Shown here piece after piece: positions 8,559-17,296 of a stretch of 64,000 bases of DNA (position 1 is its first letter; every line of letters begins with the position of its first letter). The notes beneath the pieces were generated by a model. It did no database searches. It saw only the letters and a list, made by a program, of their open reading frames with translations, and had not been told where the DNA came from. Made by a program: the position numbers and the translations under genes. Source of the DNA: Conexibacter woesei DSM 14684 (GTDB taxonomy: Bacteria; Actinomycetota; Thermoleophilia; Solirubrobacterales; Solirubrobacteraceae); NCBI RefSeq assembly GCF_000025265.1, contig NC_013739.1, positions 2,852,001 to 2,916,000 of the forward strand, given 5' to 3'.

Positions 8559-10136
8559 ATGAGCGAGATCCTGCTCTCGGCCACGGCCGTGACGAAGCGC
8601 TTCGGCGCGGTCACGGCCGTGGACGAGGTCGACCTCGAGCTGCGCGCCGGGGAGGTGCATGCCGTCGTCGGCGAGAACGGCGCCGGCAAGTCGACGCTCG
8701 CGCGCATCCTCGCCGGCGTGCTCGCGCCCGACGCGGGCGCGGTGCGCGGCGCCCCGCGCGGCGAGATCGCGATGGTGCCGCAGGCGCTGTCGCTCGTCGG
8801 CGCGCTTTCGCTCGCCGAGCACGTCGCGCTCGCGCAGGGGCCGGGGCGGTTCGACGCCGCCGCGGCCGGCGCGGCGCTCGCGGCGTCGGCCGCGCGGCTC
8901 GGGGCGCGGCTGCCGGTCGACGTGCCGACGGCGGAGCTGTCGCTGCCCGAGCGCCAGCTCGGCGAGCTGGCGGTCGCGCTCGCGCTCGGCGCGCGGGTGC
9001 TGCTGCTGGACGAGCCGACGTCGAGCCTCGGGCCGGAGGAGGTCGACCGGCTGGTCGCCTCGCTGCGCGGCCTGGCAGAGGACGGCGTCGCCGTCCTGCT
9101 CGTCACCCACCGCATCCGCGAGGCGCTGCGCTCCTCCGACCGGCTGACCGTGCTGCGCGGCGGCCGGCTCGTCCACCACGGGCCGGTCGCCGGCCTCGAC
9201 GCCGACGACGTCGCCCGCCATATGGTCGGTGAGCTGGTCGAGCAGACGCGGCCGGTCGCGCGGCCGCGCGGGGACGTGCGGCTGGTGGTCGAGGCGCTGA
9301 CGACCGGCGCGGGGCCGGGCGAGCTGACCGGCGTCTCGCTGACAGCCGCGGCCGGCGAGGTCGTCGGCGTCGCCGGCATCGCGGGCTCCGGCCAGCGTGC
9401 GCTCGCCGAGGCGATCGCGGGGCTGCGGGCGCCGGCCGGCGGCGGGCGCAGCGGCGCCGGCCGAGGCGCGGTCGATCGCTGGTCCATGAGACCAGCAATC
9501 GACCGCGGGCCGGTGGAGCGCGCCGCGAGCGGCTCCGGCCGGGTGCTGGTCGACGGGGTCGACGTGACGGGCGACGCGGCGCGGGCGGCGGCGCAAGGGG
9601 TGGCGTTCATCCCCGAGACCCGCGGCGACGGGCTGGCGGCGGACCACAGCGGGGCGGTCAACGCGTCGCTGCTGCACACGCTGCGAGACCGCCGCTTCCG
9701 CACGCGGCTCGGGCTGCGGCGCCGCGCGGCCGAGGACGCGCTCGCCGACGACTTGTACAGACGCTTCGACGTGCGCCCGCCGCTGCCGCAGCTGCCGGCA
9801 CGGGCGCTGTCGGGCGGCAACCAGCAGAAGCTGCTCGTCGCGCGTGAGTTGGAGCGCGGCCCGGCGGTCGTCGTCGCCCACGGCGCGACGCAGGGACTCG
9901 ACCTGCGCGCCGCGGCGGCGATCCGCGGTGCGCTGCTCGACGCGGCGGCCGCGGGCGCGGCGGTCGTCGTGCTGTCGGCCGACCTCGACGAGGTGCTGGC
10001 GCTCGCCGATCGCGTCGTCGTGCTGAGCGGCGGGCGCGTGACGGACGAGCTGGCCGCCGGCGAACGCGCCGACGCGGCCCGGATCGGACATGCGATGGCG
10101 GGCACGACGCCCGTGGGAACAGAGGTTGCGGCATGA
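8559..10136 (+). CDS. ABC transporter ATPase, two fused nucleotide-binding domains (BMP/ribose type)
   Basis: The 525-residue cytoplasmic protein fuses two ABC domains, as in MglA/RbsA and nucleoside transporters. Domain 1 has Walker A GENGAGKST (residues 38-46) and Walker B LLLDEPTSSL but reads LSLPERQ where the signature LSGGQ is expected. Domain 2 has a degenerate Walker A (GIAGSGQR), a good signature LSGGNQQK, and AHGATQGLD in place of the Walker B Asp-Glu-Pro-Thr. Split competence of this sort is common in the family. Residues about 290-325 are an extra Arg/Gly-rich insertion in domain 2 that contains a 41-bp palindrome at DNA level. It energises the two permeases downstream. Confidence 0.88.
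   Translation: MSEILLSATAVTKRFGAVTAVDEVDLELRAGEVHAVVGENGAGKSTLARILAGVLAPDAGAVRGAPRGEIAMVPQALSLVGALSLAEHVALAQGPGRFDAAAAGAALAASAARLGARLPVDVPTAELSLPERQLGELAVALALGARVLLLDEPTSSLGPEEVDRLVASLRGLAEDGVAVLLVTHRIREALRSSDRLTVLRGGRLVHHGPVAGLDADDVARHMVGELVEQTRPVARPRGDVRLVVEALTTGAGPGELTGVSLTAAAGEVVGVAGIAGSGQRALAEAIAGLRAPAGGGRSGAGRGAVDRWSMRPAIDRGPVERAASGSGRVLVDGVDVTGDAARAAAQGVAFIPETRGDGLAADHSGAVNASLLHTLRDRRFRTRLGLRRRAAEDALADDLYRRFDVRPPLPQLPARALSGGNQQKLLVARELERGPAVVVAHGATQGLDLRAAAAIRGALLDAAAAGAAVVVLSADLDEVLALADRVVVLSGGRVTDELAAGERADAARIGHAMAGTTPVGTEVAA
9467..9507. repeat. 41-bp near-perfect palindrome inside the ATPase gene
   Basis: Two 18-base arms (9467-9484 and 9490-9507) are inverted copies with one mismatch, separated by the five-base loop CATGA. 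The element is read in frame as residues 303-317 of the ATPase, in a stretch that standard members lack. Arm length and loop size match the palindromes at 22995-23037 and 27902-27946, though the arm sequences differ, so the three may be one class of mobile or REP-like palindrome. Confidence 0.75.
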
Positions 10137-11494
10137 GCATCATCGAGACGACGAACACGGGCGAGCGGGCAGGCGGGCGCGGCGCGGCGAGCGAGCGGCT
10201 GGGCGGCGCGGCGAACGAGAGGGCGAGCGAGCGGCCGGGCGGCACGGCGACGAGCCCGCGGCCGGCCGTACGCGGCCTGCTCGACCGCGCCTTCCCGCCG
10301 CCGCGGCTGGCGCCGTTCGAGCTGGAGATCCTGGCGCGGCTGCAGACCGCGCTGGACGAGGTCGTCGAGCCGCTCGCGGCCGAGCACGACGCCGCCGGCA
10401 GATACCCGCACCGTGCGATCGCGGCGCTGAAGCCGACGGGCATCCTGCACGCCTCCTTCCCGCGCGCGCTCGGCGGCCCCGGAGCGTCGCACCGGCTGAC
10501 GCTGGAGGCGCAGGTGCGGATGGCGGTCGCCGACTCGTCCGTCGCGCAGATCGTGCGCGTCCACGAGGACTCCGTCCGCGAACTGCACGTCGGCGCCTCC
10601 GAGGCGTTCGTCGCGCGGCTCGCCGAGATCCTGCTGGAGGAGGACGCGATCATCGGGCTCGCCGTCGCCGAGAACGGCAGACGCGTCGACAGTCCGCTGA
10701 ACACGATCGCCACCCCGCAGGCGGACGGCGCCGTCGTCTTCGACGGCGGCAAGATCTACGCGACCGGCTCCGGCGGCGCCGACTACGTCGTCGTGATCGG
10801 CTTCGACCCGGTCGCCGGCAGGGACGATCCGCTCGCCGGCCTGCGCTCGGCGCTCGTAGCGGCGACCACACCCGGCCTGAGACTGCACGACGACTGGAAC
10901 GCGCTCGGACAGCGCGCCACCTCGTCGGGCAGCGTCACGCTCGACGGGCTGCGCGTCGCCCCGCCGCTGAGCGAGTCGCCGAGCACCGGCGTGCTGCCGC
11001 ACTCCGGCGCGCGCTTCCAGGCGAGCTTCGCGGCCGAGCTGGTCGGGATCGGGATCGCGGCGCTGCGCGCGGCGGCGCCGTTCGTGCTGGAGCAGAGCCG
11101 GCCGTGGCCGTCGGCCGACGTCGACTCCGCCGCGCAGGACCCGACGGTGCGGCGCCTGACCGGCGAGCTGACGGCCGACCTCGTCGCCGCCTACGCCGCG
11201 GTGATCGCGACGGGCGACCTGCTCGACGCCTACGAGGCGGGCGAGATCGACCGCACGCAGCTCGCGGTCCCGATCTACGCCGCGAAGGCCGCCGCGACGC
11301 GCGCCTCGCTGCGCGCGACGTCGGAGATCTTCACGCTGATGGGGACCCGCTCGGCGACTGGTGGCAAGGGCTTCGACCGCTTCTGGCGCAACGCGCGCAC
11401 GCTCTCCCTCCACGACCCGTACGAGTGGAAGCACAGCGAGATCGGCCGTCACGTGCTGGAGGGCTGGGACCCCGAGCCGGGGCTCTACACATGA
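10133..11494 (+). CDS. second DszC/SfnB-like flavin monooxygenase (acyl-CoA dehydrogenase fold)
   Basis: The 453-residue product has the acyl-CoA dehydrogenase fold and the branch signature FDRFWRNARTLSLHDPYEWK, closely matching the equivalent HWRNARTHTLHDP segment of the gene at 3810-5111. This places it with FMNH2-dependent DszC/SfnB sulfur monooxygenases more than with beta-oxidation enzymes. The first ~45 residues are a low-complexity Gly/Ala/Glu/Arg tract; the fold starts near APFELEILARLQ. It is embedded inside an ABC transporter operon, coupled by ATGA on both sides, which strongly suggests it acts on the transported compound. The two DszC-like proteins are diverged, so they probably do different steps. 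Confidence 0.8.
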   Translation: MSIIETTNTGERAGGRGAASERLGGAANERASERPGGTATSPRPAVRGLLDRAFPPPRLAPFELEILARLQTALDEVVEPLAAEHDAAGRYPHRAIAALKPTGILHASFPRALGGPGASHRLTLEAQVRMAVADSSVAQIVRVHEDSVRELHVGASEAFVARLAEILLEEDAIIGLAVAENGRRVDSPLNTIATPQADGAVVFDGGKIYATGSGGADYVVVIGFDPVAGRDDPLAGLRSALVAATTPGLRLHDDWNALGQRATSSGSVTLDGLRVAPPLSESPSTGVLPHSGARFQASFAAELVGIGIAALRAAAPFVLEQSRPWPSADVDSAAQDPTVRRLTGELTADLVAAYAAVIATGDLLDAYEAGEIDRTQLAVPIYAAKAAATRASLRATSEIFTLMGTRSATGGKGFDRFWRNARTLSLHDPYEWKHSEIGRHVLEGWDPEPGLYT

Positions 11495-12582
11495 GCGTGA
11501 CGCCGGGCGGCGCGAGCGGCGCGGCGACGGAGCCGGGCACGGCCGCACGGGCGCGCCCCGCGGCGGGCGCGCTGGCCCCGCTCGCCGGGGCGCTGGCGCT
11601 GGCGCTCGCGGTCGGCGCGATCCTGCTCGCGCTCGGCGGGACGGACCCGGTCGCCGGTTACGACGCGCTGCTGAACGGCGCGCTCGGCAGCCGCTACGAC
11701 GTCGGCGAGACGGTCGTGCGCGCGCTGCCGATCGCGATCGTCGCGCTCGGCGTCGCGCCGGCGCTGCGGGCCGGCGTCTTCACCGTCGGCGCGGAGGGTC
11801 AGATCGCGCTCGGCGCGCTGCTGGCCGCGACCGTCGTGCTGGCGATCCCGGACGCGCCGGCGCCGCTGCTGCTGCTCGCCGGCGCGGGCGCGGGGGCGCT
11901 CGCCGGCGCCGTCTGGGCGCTGCTGCCGGCGCTGTTGCGCGCGCGCTGGGACGTCAACGAGATCCTCTCGACGCTGCTGCTCAACTACGTCGCCGCCGCG
12001 CTGCTGGCGTGGTCGCTGCGGACCTGGCTGAAGACCAGCGAGCGCGTGCCGTCGCCGCGCAGCGACGCGTTGCCGGCCGGCGGCATGCTGCCGACCTGGC
12101 TCGACGGGACGCGGCTGCACTGGGGCGCGCTGTTGGTGCCGGCCGCGGCGGTCGCGCTCGCATGGTGGCTGCGGACGCCGCGCGCGCTCGCCAACGACGT
12201 GCTGGAGACGCGGCCGCAGCTGGCGCGGCGGATCGGCGTCTCGCCGGCGCGGGCGATCGTCACGACGATGGTCGTCGGCGGCGCCGCCGCGGGCCTCGCC
12301 GGCTGGCTGAAGCTGGCGGGAATCGACGGCTCGCTCTACGCCTCGGTCGCCGGCGGGATCGGCTTCACCGGCGTGCTCGTCGCGCTGCTCGGCGGTCTGC
12401 GCCCAGTCGGGATCGTCGTCGCGGCGGTCTTCTTCGGCGCGCTCGGCGCGGGCGCCGACGGCCTTCAGATCGACACCGGCGCGCCCGCCTCGCTCGCGAC
12501 GGTGATGCAAGGCGTGCTGCTGGTCGCGGCGGCGCTCGCGTTCGAGGCACGACGGCGGCGCGTCGCCGCGCGGGTCGCCTGA
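11491..12582 (+). CDS. ABC transporter permease, BPD_transp_2 type (first)
   Basis: The 363-residue product is a polytopic inner-membrane permease of the branched-chain/ribose/nucleoside class. Many hydrophobic segments are visible; family landmarks are FTVGAEGQIALGALLA and the cytoplasmic coupling segment WDVNEILSTLLLNYVA, as in YufP/NupB-type proteins. The ATG at 11491 overlaps the monooxygenase stop (ATGA). The next permease starts one base into its stop codon. It forms a heterodimer with that second permease. Confidence 0.88.
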   Translation: MSVTPGGASGAATEPGTAARARPAAGALAPLAGALALALAVGAILLALGGTDPVAGYDALLNGALGSRYDVGETVVRALPIAIVALGVAPALRAGVFTVGAEGQIALGALLAATVVLAIPDAPAPLLLLAGAGAGALAGAVWALLPALLRARWDVNEILSTLLLNYVAAALLAWSLRTWLKTSERVPSPRSDALPAGGMLPTWLDGTRLHWGALLVPAAAVALAWWLRTPRALANDVLETRPQLARRIGVSPARAIVTTMVVGGAAAGLAGWLKLAGIDGSLYASVAGGIGFTGVLVALLGGLRPVGIVVAAVFFGALGAGADGLQIDTGAPASLATVMQGVLLVAAALAFEARRRRVAARVA

Positions 12583-13502
12583 TGGAGTGGGGCGAGCTGA
12601 GCTTCTGGACGCTCGTGCTGGCGGGCGCGGTGCGGCTTGCGACGCCGGTCGTGCTGGCGGCGCTCGGCGAGCTGATCGCGGAGCGCTCGGGCACGATCAA
12701 CCTTGGGATCGAGGGGATGATGCTGGCCGGCGCGTTCGCCGGCGCGTGGGGCGCGGCGACCGGCGGCTGGGCGTTCGGGATCGCCGTCGCGCTCGTCGCG
12801 GGCGCGCTGCTCGGCGCGCTGATGGCCGGGGCGGTGCTGTGGGGCGGCGCGAACCAGCTCGTCGTCGGCCTCGCGATCTCGCTGCTGGCGACCGGGCTGT
12901 GCTCGTACCTGTTCGAGGTCTGGCAGCCGTCGGGCGCGACCGCGGCGCAGATCCCGCTCGCGCCGACCGTCGAGGTGCCGGGGCTGGTCGACGTGCCGCT
13001 CCTCGGCGAGGCGCTGTTCGGCCAGAGCGTCTTCACCTACGGCGCGCTGCTGTGCGCCGGCGTCGTTGCGTGGGCGCTGCGCAGAACCGGCGCCGGCCTG
13101 CGCGTGCGCGCGGTCGGCGACGATCCCGCGGCGGCCGGGATGCGCGGCGTGCCGGTTCGCGGGGTGCGTGCGCTGGCGCTCGTCGCGGCGGGCGCGTTCG
13201 CGGCGCTCGGCGGCGCGACGCTGACGGTCGGCTATCTCGGCTCGTTCAGCGAGGGGGTGACGGCGGGCCGTGGCTACGTCGCGCTGGCGGCGGTGATCAT
13301 CGGCCGTTGGTCGCCGGGCGGTGCGCTCGCGGGCGCGGGCGTCTTCGCGCTGTTCGACTCACTCGCGCTGCAGGCGCAGCGTGGCGGCTCGGAGATCCCG
13401 GTCGAGGCGTACACGGCGCTGCCGTACGTCGTGACGCTGCTGGTGCTGCTGTTCGTCGCGCGCGGAGGGCGCGCGCCGCGGGCGCTGGGGCGGGAGCTGT
13501 AG
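12582..13502 (+). CDS. ABC transporter permease, BPD_transp_2 type (second)
   Basis: The 306-residue product is the partner permease (YufQ/NupC-type). It shows ALGELIAERSGTINLGIEGMML, here cited as ERSGTINLGIEGMM, a hallmark of this subfamily, and GFVALAAVIIGRWSPGGAL-like RGYVALAAVIIGRW near the C-terminus. The start is the ATG in TGATG with the upstream stop. It ends the operon; no hairpin with a T-run follows, and the cupin gene on the other strand ends 25 bases later. Confidence 0.88.
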   Translation: MEWGELSFWTLVLAGAVRLATPVVLAALGELIAERSGTINLGIEGMMLAGAFAGAWGAATGGWAFGIAVALVAGALLGALMAGAVLWGGANQLVVGLAISLLATGLCSYLFEVWQPSGATAAQIPLAPTVEVPGLVDVPLLGEALFGQSVFTYGALLCAGVVAWALRRTGAGLRVRAVGDDPAAAGMRGVPVRGVRALALVAAGAFAALGGATLTVGYLGSFSEGVTAGRGYVALAAVIIGRWSPGGALAGAGVFALFDSLALQAQRGGSEIPVEAYTALPYVVTLLVLLFVARGGRAPRALGREL

Positions 13503-13527
13503 AGCGCCCGCCTCGCCTGCGCCGTGG

Positions 13528-14040
13528 CTACGGTCTGACGGGTATCGCCGGCGGCTCGCCGTCCTTGAACAGCGACGAGATCAGGATCTCGATCTCGACT
13601 CTGCCCTCGTTCGCGGCGCGGTGGATCGTGCCGGGGTTCTCGACGATCCAGTCGCCGGTGCGGACCTTGCCCTTCTCGCCGGCTCCGATCGTGCGCACGA
13701 CGCGGGCGCCGCCGGGCGCGTCGGGATCGCCGCGGCGGACGGTGACGCTGCCTCTGACGACCCAGTAGGAGAGCGTGCCGCGCGCGATCGTCGCGATCTG
13801 GACGCCCGGGTGGCGGTGCAGCGCGAGCTGCGCGCCGGGGTCGACGGTCACGCGCGAGAGGCCGAGGGTACGGCCGGGCGCGCCGGCCGGGTCGCGCGCC
13901 TCGGCGAGCGCGGTGCGGACGACGGGCGCGTCGGCGGCGGCACGCAGGACGGTCGTCGCGTAGGCGCCGGCGGCGGCGCTCAGCACGAGCGCGGCGACGA
14001 GCAGCAGGACAGCGCGCACGCGGCGCGGGGTCGTGGACAC
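13528..14040 (-). CDS. membrane-anchored or secreted cupin protein
   Basis: The 170-residue product has an N-terminal hydrophobic segment (VRAVLLLVAALVLSAAAGAYA, read as signal or anchor, residues ~7-30) followed by a single cupin barrel. The metal-binding pattern is present: LALHRHPGVQIATIARGTLSYWV for motif 1 (two His), and ENPGTIHRAANEG for motif 2. I chose the GTG at 14040, which has GAGGAG ten bases upstream, over an in-frame ATG at 14088 that would precede the Shine-Dalgarno. Likely extracytoplasmic with unknown substrate. Convergent with the permease operon. Confidence 0.78.
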   Translation of the reverse strand: MSTTPRRVRAVLLLVAALVLSAAAGAYATTVLRAAADAPVVRTALAEARDPAGAPGRTLGLSRVTVDPGAQLALHRHPGVQIATIARGTLSYWVVRGSVTVRRGDPDAPGGARVVRTIGAGEKGKVRTGDWIVENPGTIHRAANEGRVEIEILISSLFKDGEPPAIPVRP

Positions 14041-14133
14041 GGGTGGATCGCTCCTCGGAGAGTTGGGTTGGGACGTCCCGCCTGTCATCGGCAGCGGCGA
14101 GCACCACCGTGAACGCGGTACCGTGGACGCACG

Positions 14134-15522
14134 ATGCCTTCCACGCGAATCCTCCGTCCCGGCGTGCTCCACCTCGCGGCGGCGCTCGCGCTGACCGCCG
14201 TCGTCCTGCTGCTCGACGCCGCGCTCGCGCTCGGCGCCGCCGGCGGCGGCTCGTCCGGCTTCGGCGGGGGCGGAGGCGGCGGTGGGGGCGGAGGCGGCGG
14301 CTTCGGCGGCGGAGGCGGCGGCACGGGCACCGGGCGCGGCGTCGGCGGCGTCGGCTCGCTGATCATCTTCGGCCTGATCGCGATCGTCGTGATCGTCGTC
14401 GCGATCATCGCCGGCATCCAGGTCGCCCGCTACAACAGGCGCCGCAGAGAGCGTGAGCGCAGAGTCGAGCTGGCGGCCGCGGTCGCCGCCGACGACGACC
14501 CGGCGTTCGCGCCGGACGCCGTGCGCAGCTCGTGCGAGCAGATCTTCCTCGACGCGCAGGCGGCGTGGGACGCGCGCGACGACGCCCGCCTCGCGCAGCT
14601 GCTCGTGCCCGACCTGCTGGTCGAGTGGAGTCGCCGGCTCGACGACTTCGCCCGCAAGGGCTGGCACAACCGCGTCGAGGTGCTGTCGATCGACGCGATC
14701 GAGTACCTCGGGCTGACCAACCGCGAGGGCGACAAGGACGACCGCGTGACCGTCCGCATCAGCGCGAAGCTGCGCGACTACGTCGAGCTGCGCAACGGGA
14801 TGATCATGAAGCGCAACGAGTCCGGCTCGGACGTCGTCGCGCTGACCGAGTTCTGGACGCTCGCCAAGCGCGCCGACGGGAACGGCTGGATCGTCGCCTC
14901 GATCGAGAGCGACGCGGAGGGACAGCACGTGCTCGACGCCGAGATCGTCCACTCGCCGTGGAGCGACGACGGCCGGATGGCAGACGCGTCGCTGCTGGAG
15001 GTCGCCGCGCTCGACAAGCTGCCGGACGGCGTCAGCACCGCCGAGGTCGCCGACCTCGACTACGCGGGCGACGCGCGCACCGCGGCGCTCGACCTCTCGC
15101 TCGTCGACGGGCGCTGGGCGCCCGACGTGCTGGAGGCGTCGGTACGCCGCGCGGTGGCGGCGTGGGCGGAGGCGGTCGACGGCGCTGACGCCGACCTGCT
15201 CGACGTCGCGACGCCGGCGGCGGCGCAGGCGCTGCTGCACCCCGGCGACAGCTCCGGCCGCACACGGCTGGTGATCCGCGGCCCGCGCGTGAGACACCTG
15301 CGGATCGCCGCGCTCGACCCGGCTGCGGAGCCGCCGACGATGACCGCCGAGGTCGAGGTCAGCGGCCGCCGCTACATCGAGGACCGCGACACGGCGGCGG
15401 TGCTGAGCGGCAGCAAGCAGCGCGCGAGCACCGTCACCGAGCGCTGGACGCTCGCGCTCGCCGGCCCCGACGAGCGGCCGTGGCAGGTCGTCGACGCGGC
15501 CGCCGGAAGTGTCACCGCTTGA
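14134..15522 (+). CDS. Tim44-like domain membrane protein with glycine-rich segment
   Basis: The 462-residue product starts with a signal-like hydrophobic stretch (residues ~10-34), then a nearly pure Gly/Phe segment (~37-70), then a transmembrane helix (VGSLIIFGLIAIVVIVVAII area, ~74-95) and a basic stop-transfer RRRRERERR. Residues ~125-285 are a Tim44-like domain (SCEQIFLDAQAAWDARD, then a cystatin-like beta sheet ending FWTLAKRADGNGWIVASIE). A second, more diverged copy seems to occupy ~340-455 (AVAAWAEAVDGADAD to ERWTLALAG). Bacterial relatives are of unknown role. It is divergent from the cupin gene with a 93-base gap. Confidence 0.75.
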   Translation: MPSTRILRPGVLHLAAALALTAVVLLLDAALALGAAGGGSSGFGGGGGGGGGGGGGFGGGGGGTGTGRGVGGVGSLIIFGLIAIVVIVVAIIAGIQVARYNRRRRERERRVELAAAVAADDDPAFAPDAVRSSCEQIFLDAQAAWDARDDARLAQLLVPDLLVEWSRRLDDFARKGWHNRVEVLSIDAIEYLGLTNREGDKDDRVTVRISAKLRDYVELRNGMIMKRNESGSDVVALTEFWTLAKRADGNGWIVASIESDAEGQHVLDAEIVHSPWSDDGRMADASLLEVAALDKLPDGVSTAEVADLDYAGDARTAALDLSLVDGRWAPDVLEASVRRAVAAWAEAVDGADADLLDVATPAAAQALLHPGDSSGRTRLVIRGPRVRHLRIAALDPAAEPPTMTAEVEVSGRRYIEDRDTAAVLSGSKQRASTVTERWTLALAGPDERPWQVVDAAAGSVTA

Positions 15523-15670
15523 AAGAGCATCGACGCACCGCTTGATGGAGCGGTCGCGATGGCGCGGAGTACCCGCGCCGAAACAGGCACAAACCTGCTC
15601 ATGTCAGCGCGCCTCGCGATGAACATTTTCGAATAATTTTGAGCAAGTTCGAACGCTAGGGTGCCCCGCC
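15523..15670. promoter_or_regulatory. AT-richer promoter region of the protease gene
   Basis: The 148-base gap contains an unusually AT-rich patch (15620-15660). TTCGAA occurs at 15628-15633, 15648-15653 and again just inside the gene at 15678-15683, spaced 20 and 30 bases apart, which could be a repeated protein-binding site. No convincing -35/-10 pair was found. Confidence 0.3.
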
Positions 15671-17296
15671 ATGCACATTCGAAAGTTCAGGATCCCAGGG
15701 CGGGCTGCTGCCGCCGCCCTGGTCGCGCTCGGTGCTCTCCTCACCAGCGCCACGGCCGCGTTCGCCAGTGACAGACCGCTGACGCTGCGCCAGGACGAGC
15801 CGGTCAAGAAGCCCGCGATCGTCGGCGGCACGCCGATCACGATCGCGCAGGTGCCGTGGCAGGTCTTCCTCGAGTCCACGGTCCCCGGCGGTGTCGCCCG
15901 CTGTGGCGGCACGATCATCAACACCACGACGGTCGTCACGGCCGCACACTGCGTCTACGACAGCAGCACCGGCCAGCCGATCCTGGCCGCTGCGATGACG
16001 GTCAAGGCCGGCATCTCCGACTTCAGAAACCCCGAGGCGACGAGACAGGACAGTCCCGTCGCGCAGGTGCGGGTCCACCCGGGATACGTCTACGACCTCG
16101 GCAGCAGAGGCGTCGCGCCCGACGACGTCGCGGTGCTGACGCTCGCTGTCCCGCTCAACTTCAGCGGCCCCGCCGTCAGACAGATCGCGCCCACGAGCCC
16201 GTTCGCGTACCTCGCGCCCGGCACCGCCGCGTCGATCTCCGGCTTCGGCCGCCAGACCGCGGGCGGCACGCCCGACGGCAAGCTCTACGGCCTCGACACG
16301 ACCGTCGGCGATCCGCTCGCGTGCGGCGGCGAGGCGAACGCCGTCGTCCTGTGCGTCACCAGCCAGGTCGGCTCGGCCTGCCAGGGCGACTCCGGCGGCC
16401 CGCTGACCGCCGGCGGCGTCTTCGCCGGCGTCGCCAGCTTCGTCACCGTCAGCGGCCCGACAGGCGAGTGCGGCCCCGGCTCGCTCAACGGCTACACCAA
16501 CCTCGCCGCACCCGAGATCCTGGAGTTCATCCAGGGCAGCGCCAACCCGCCGATCGCGCCCCGCGGCGGCAGAGACATCAGCGCCCGCGGCGTCTTCCAG
16601 GCGAACAACTCGATGACGTGCACCGCCGGCACCTGGAGCGGCGCGCCGGCGTTCACCTACGCGTTCGTCGACACGCGCAACGGCCAGGTGCTGCAGAACG
16701 GCCCAAGCGCGACGTACGCGTTCACCGGCGGCGACGTCGGCCGCACGGTCGCATGCGCCGTCAGCGCCAGCAACGCCGGCGGCACGGGGATCTCGCGCAC
16801 GCAGGCGTCGCCCGCGATCGCCGCCGCCCCGGCGCCCGCGCCGGTGCCGACGCCCAGACCGCAGCCGAGACCGCAGCCGAGAAGACCGACCCCGGCGAAG
16901 CCGTCGCTGCGCGTCAGCGTCAAGGCGTCGAGCACGCGCGTCGTCGCCGGCCGCACGGTCACGTACGCGATCACCGTCGCCAACCGCGGTCGCGCGGCGG
17001 CCCGCAAGGTCGTCGTCTGCGACGCTCCCGGCAAGGGCCTGACGTTCGGCAGCCTGCCGAAGGGCGCGAGAAAGTCGCGCGGCCGCGCCTGCTGGTCGCT
17101 CGGCACGGTGAAGGCGAGATCGACGCGCACGCTGCGGGTGTCGCTGCGCGTCGCCGGCACGACGAAGCCCGGCCTCGTCTCCAACCGCGTCGCGGTCAGC
17201 TCCGCGAACGCGGGCAGACGCTCCGCGACCGCGCGCGTGCGCGTCGTCCCGGCGCAGCAGAGAGGCCGCACCCGTCCCCCCGGGGTGACCGGCTAG
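15671..17296 (+). CDS. secreted trypsin-like serine protease with Ig-like and DUF11-like C-terminal domains
   Basis: The 541-residue product has a signal peptide (residues 1-~35), a short propeptide, and an S1 protease domain beginning at IVGG (about residue 56), where trypsin-type activation cleavage would occur. The triad is visible: His in TAAHC, Asp in DDVAVLTL, Ser in QGDSGGP. After ~residue 300 comes an Ig-like domain (MTCTAGTWSGAPAFTYAF), then a Pro/Arg linker, then a beta-sandwich of DUF11/CARDB type (VVAGRTVTYAITVANRGRAAA). It is probably secreted or wall-attached. Its stop overlaps the L,D-transpeptidase start (TAGTG), suggesting a common transcript. Arg is often AGA. Confidence 0.88.
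   Translation: MHIRKFRIPGRAAAAALVALGALLTSATAAFASDRPLTLRQDEPVKKPAIVGGTPITIAQVPWQVFLESTVPGGVARCGGTIINTTTVVTAAHCVYDSSTGQPILAAAMTVKAGISDFRNPEATRQDSPVAQVRVHPGYVYDLGSRGVAPDDVAVLTLAVPLNFSGPAVRQIAPTSPFAYLAPGTAASISGFGRQTAGGTPDGKLYGLDTTVGDPLACGGEANAVVLCVTSQVGSACQGDSGGPLTAGGVFAGVASFVTVSGPTGECGPGSLNGYTNLAAPEILEFIQGSANPPIAPRGGRDISARGVFQANNSMTCTAGTWSGAPAFTYAFVDTRNGQVLQNGPSATYAFTGGDVGRTVACAVSASNAGGTGISRTQASPAIAAAPAPAPVPTPRPQPRPQPRRPTPAKPSLRVSVKASSTRVVAGRTVTYAITVANRGRAAARKVVVCDAPGKGLTFGSLPKGARKSRGRACWSLGTVKARSTRTLRVSLRVAGTTKPGLVSNRVAVSSANAGRRSATARVRVVPAQQRGRTRPPGVTG

Noticed and set aside
10133-11494. Ordinary beta-oxidation acyl-CoA dehydrogenase
   Set aside because: The RNARTLSLHDP segment and the sulfur/transport context point to the DszC/SfnB monooxygenase branch.
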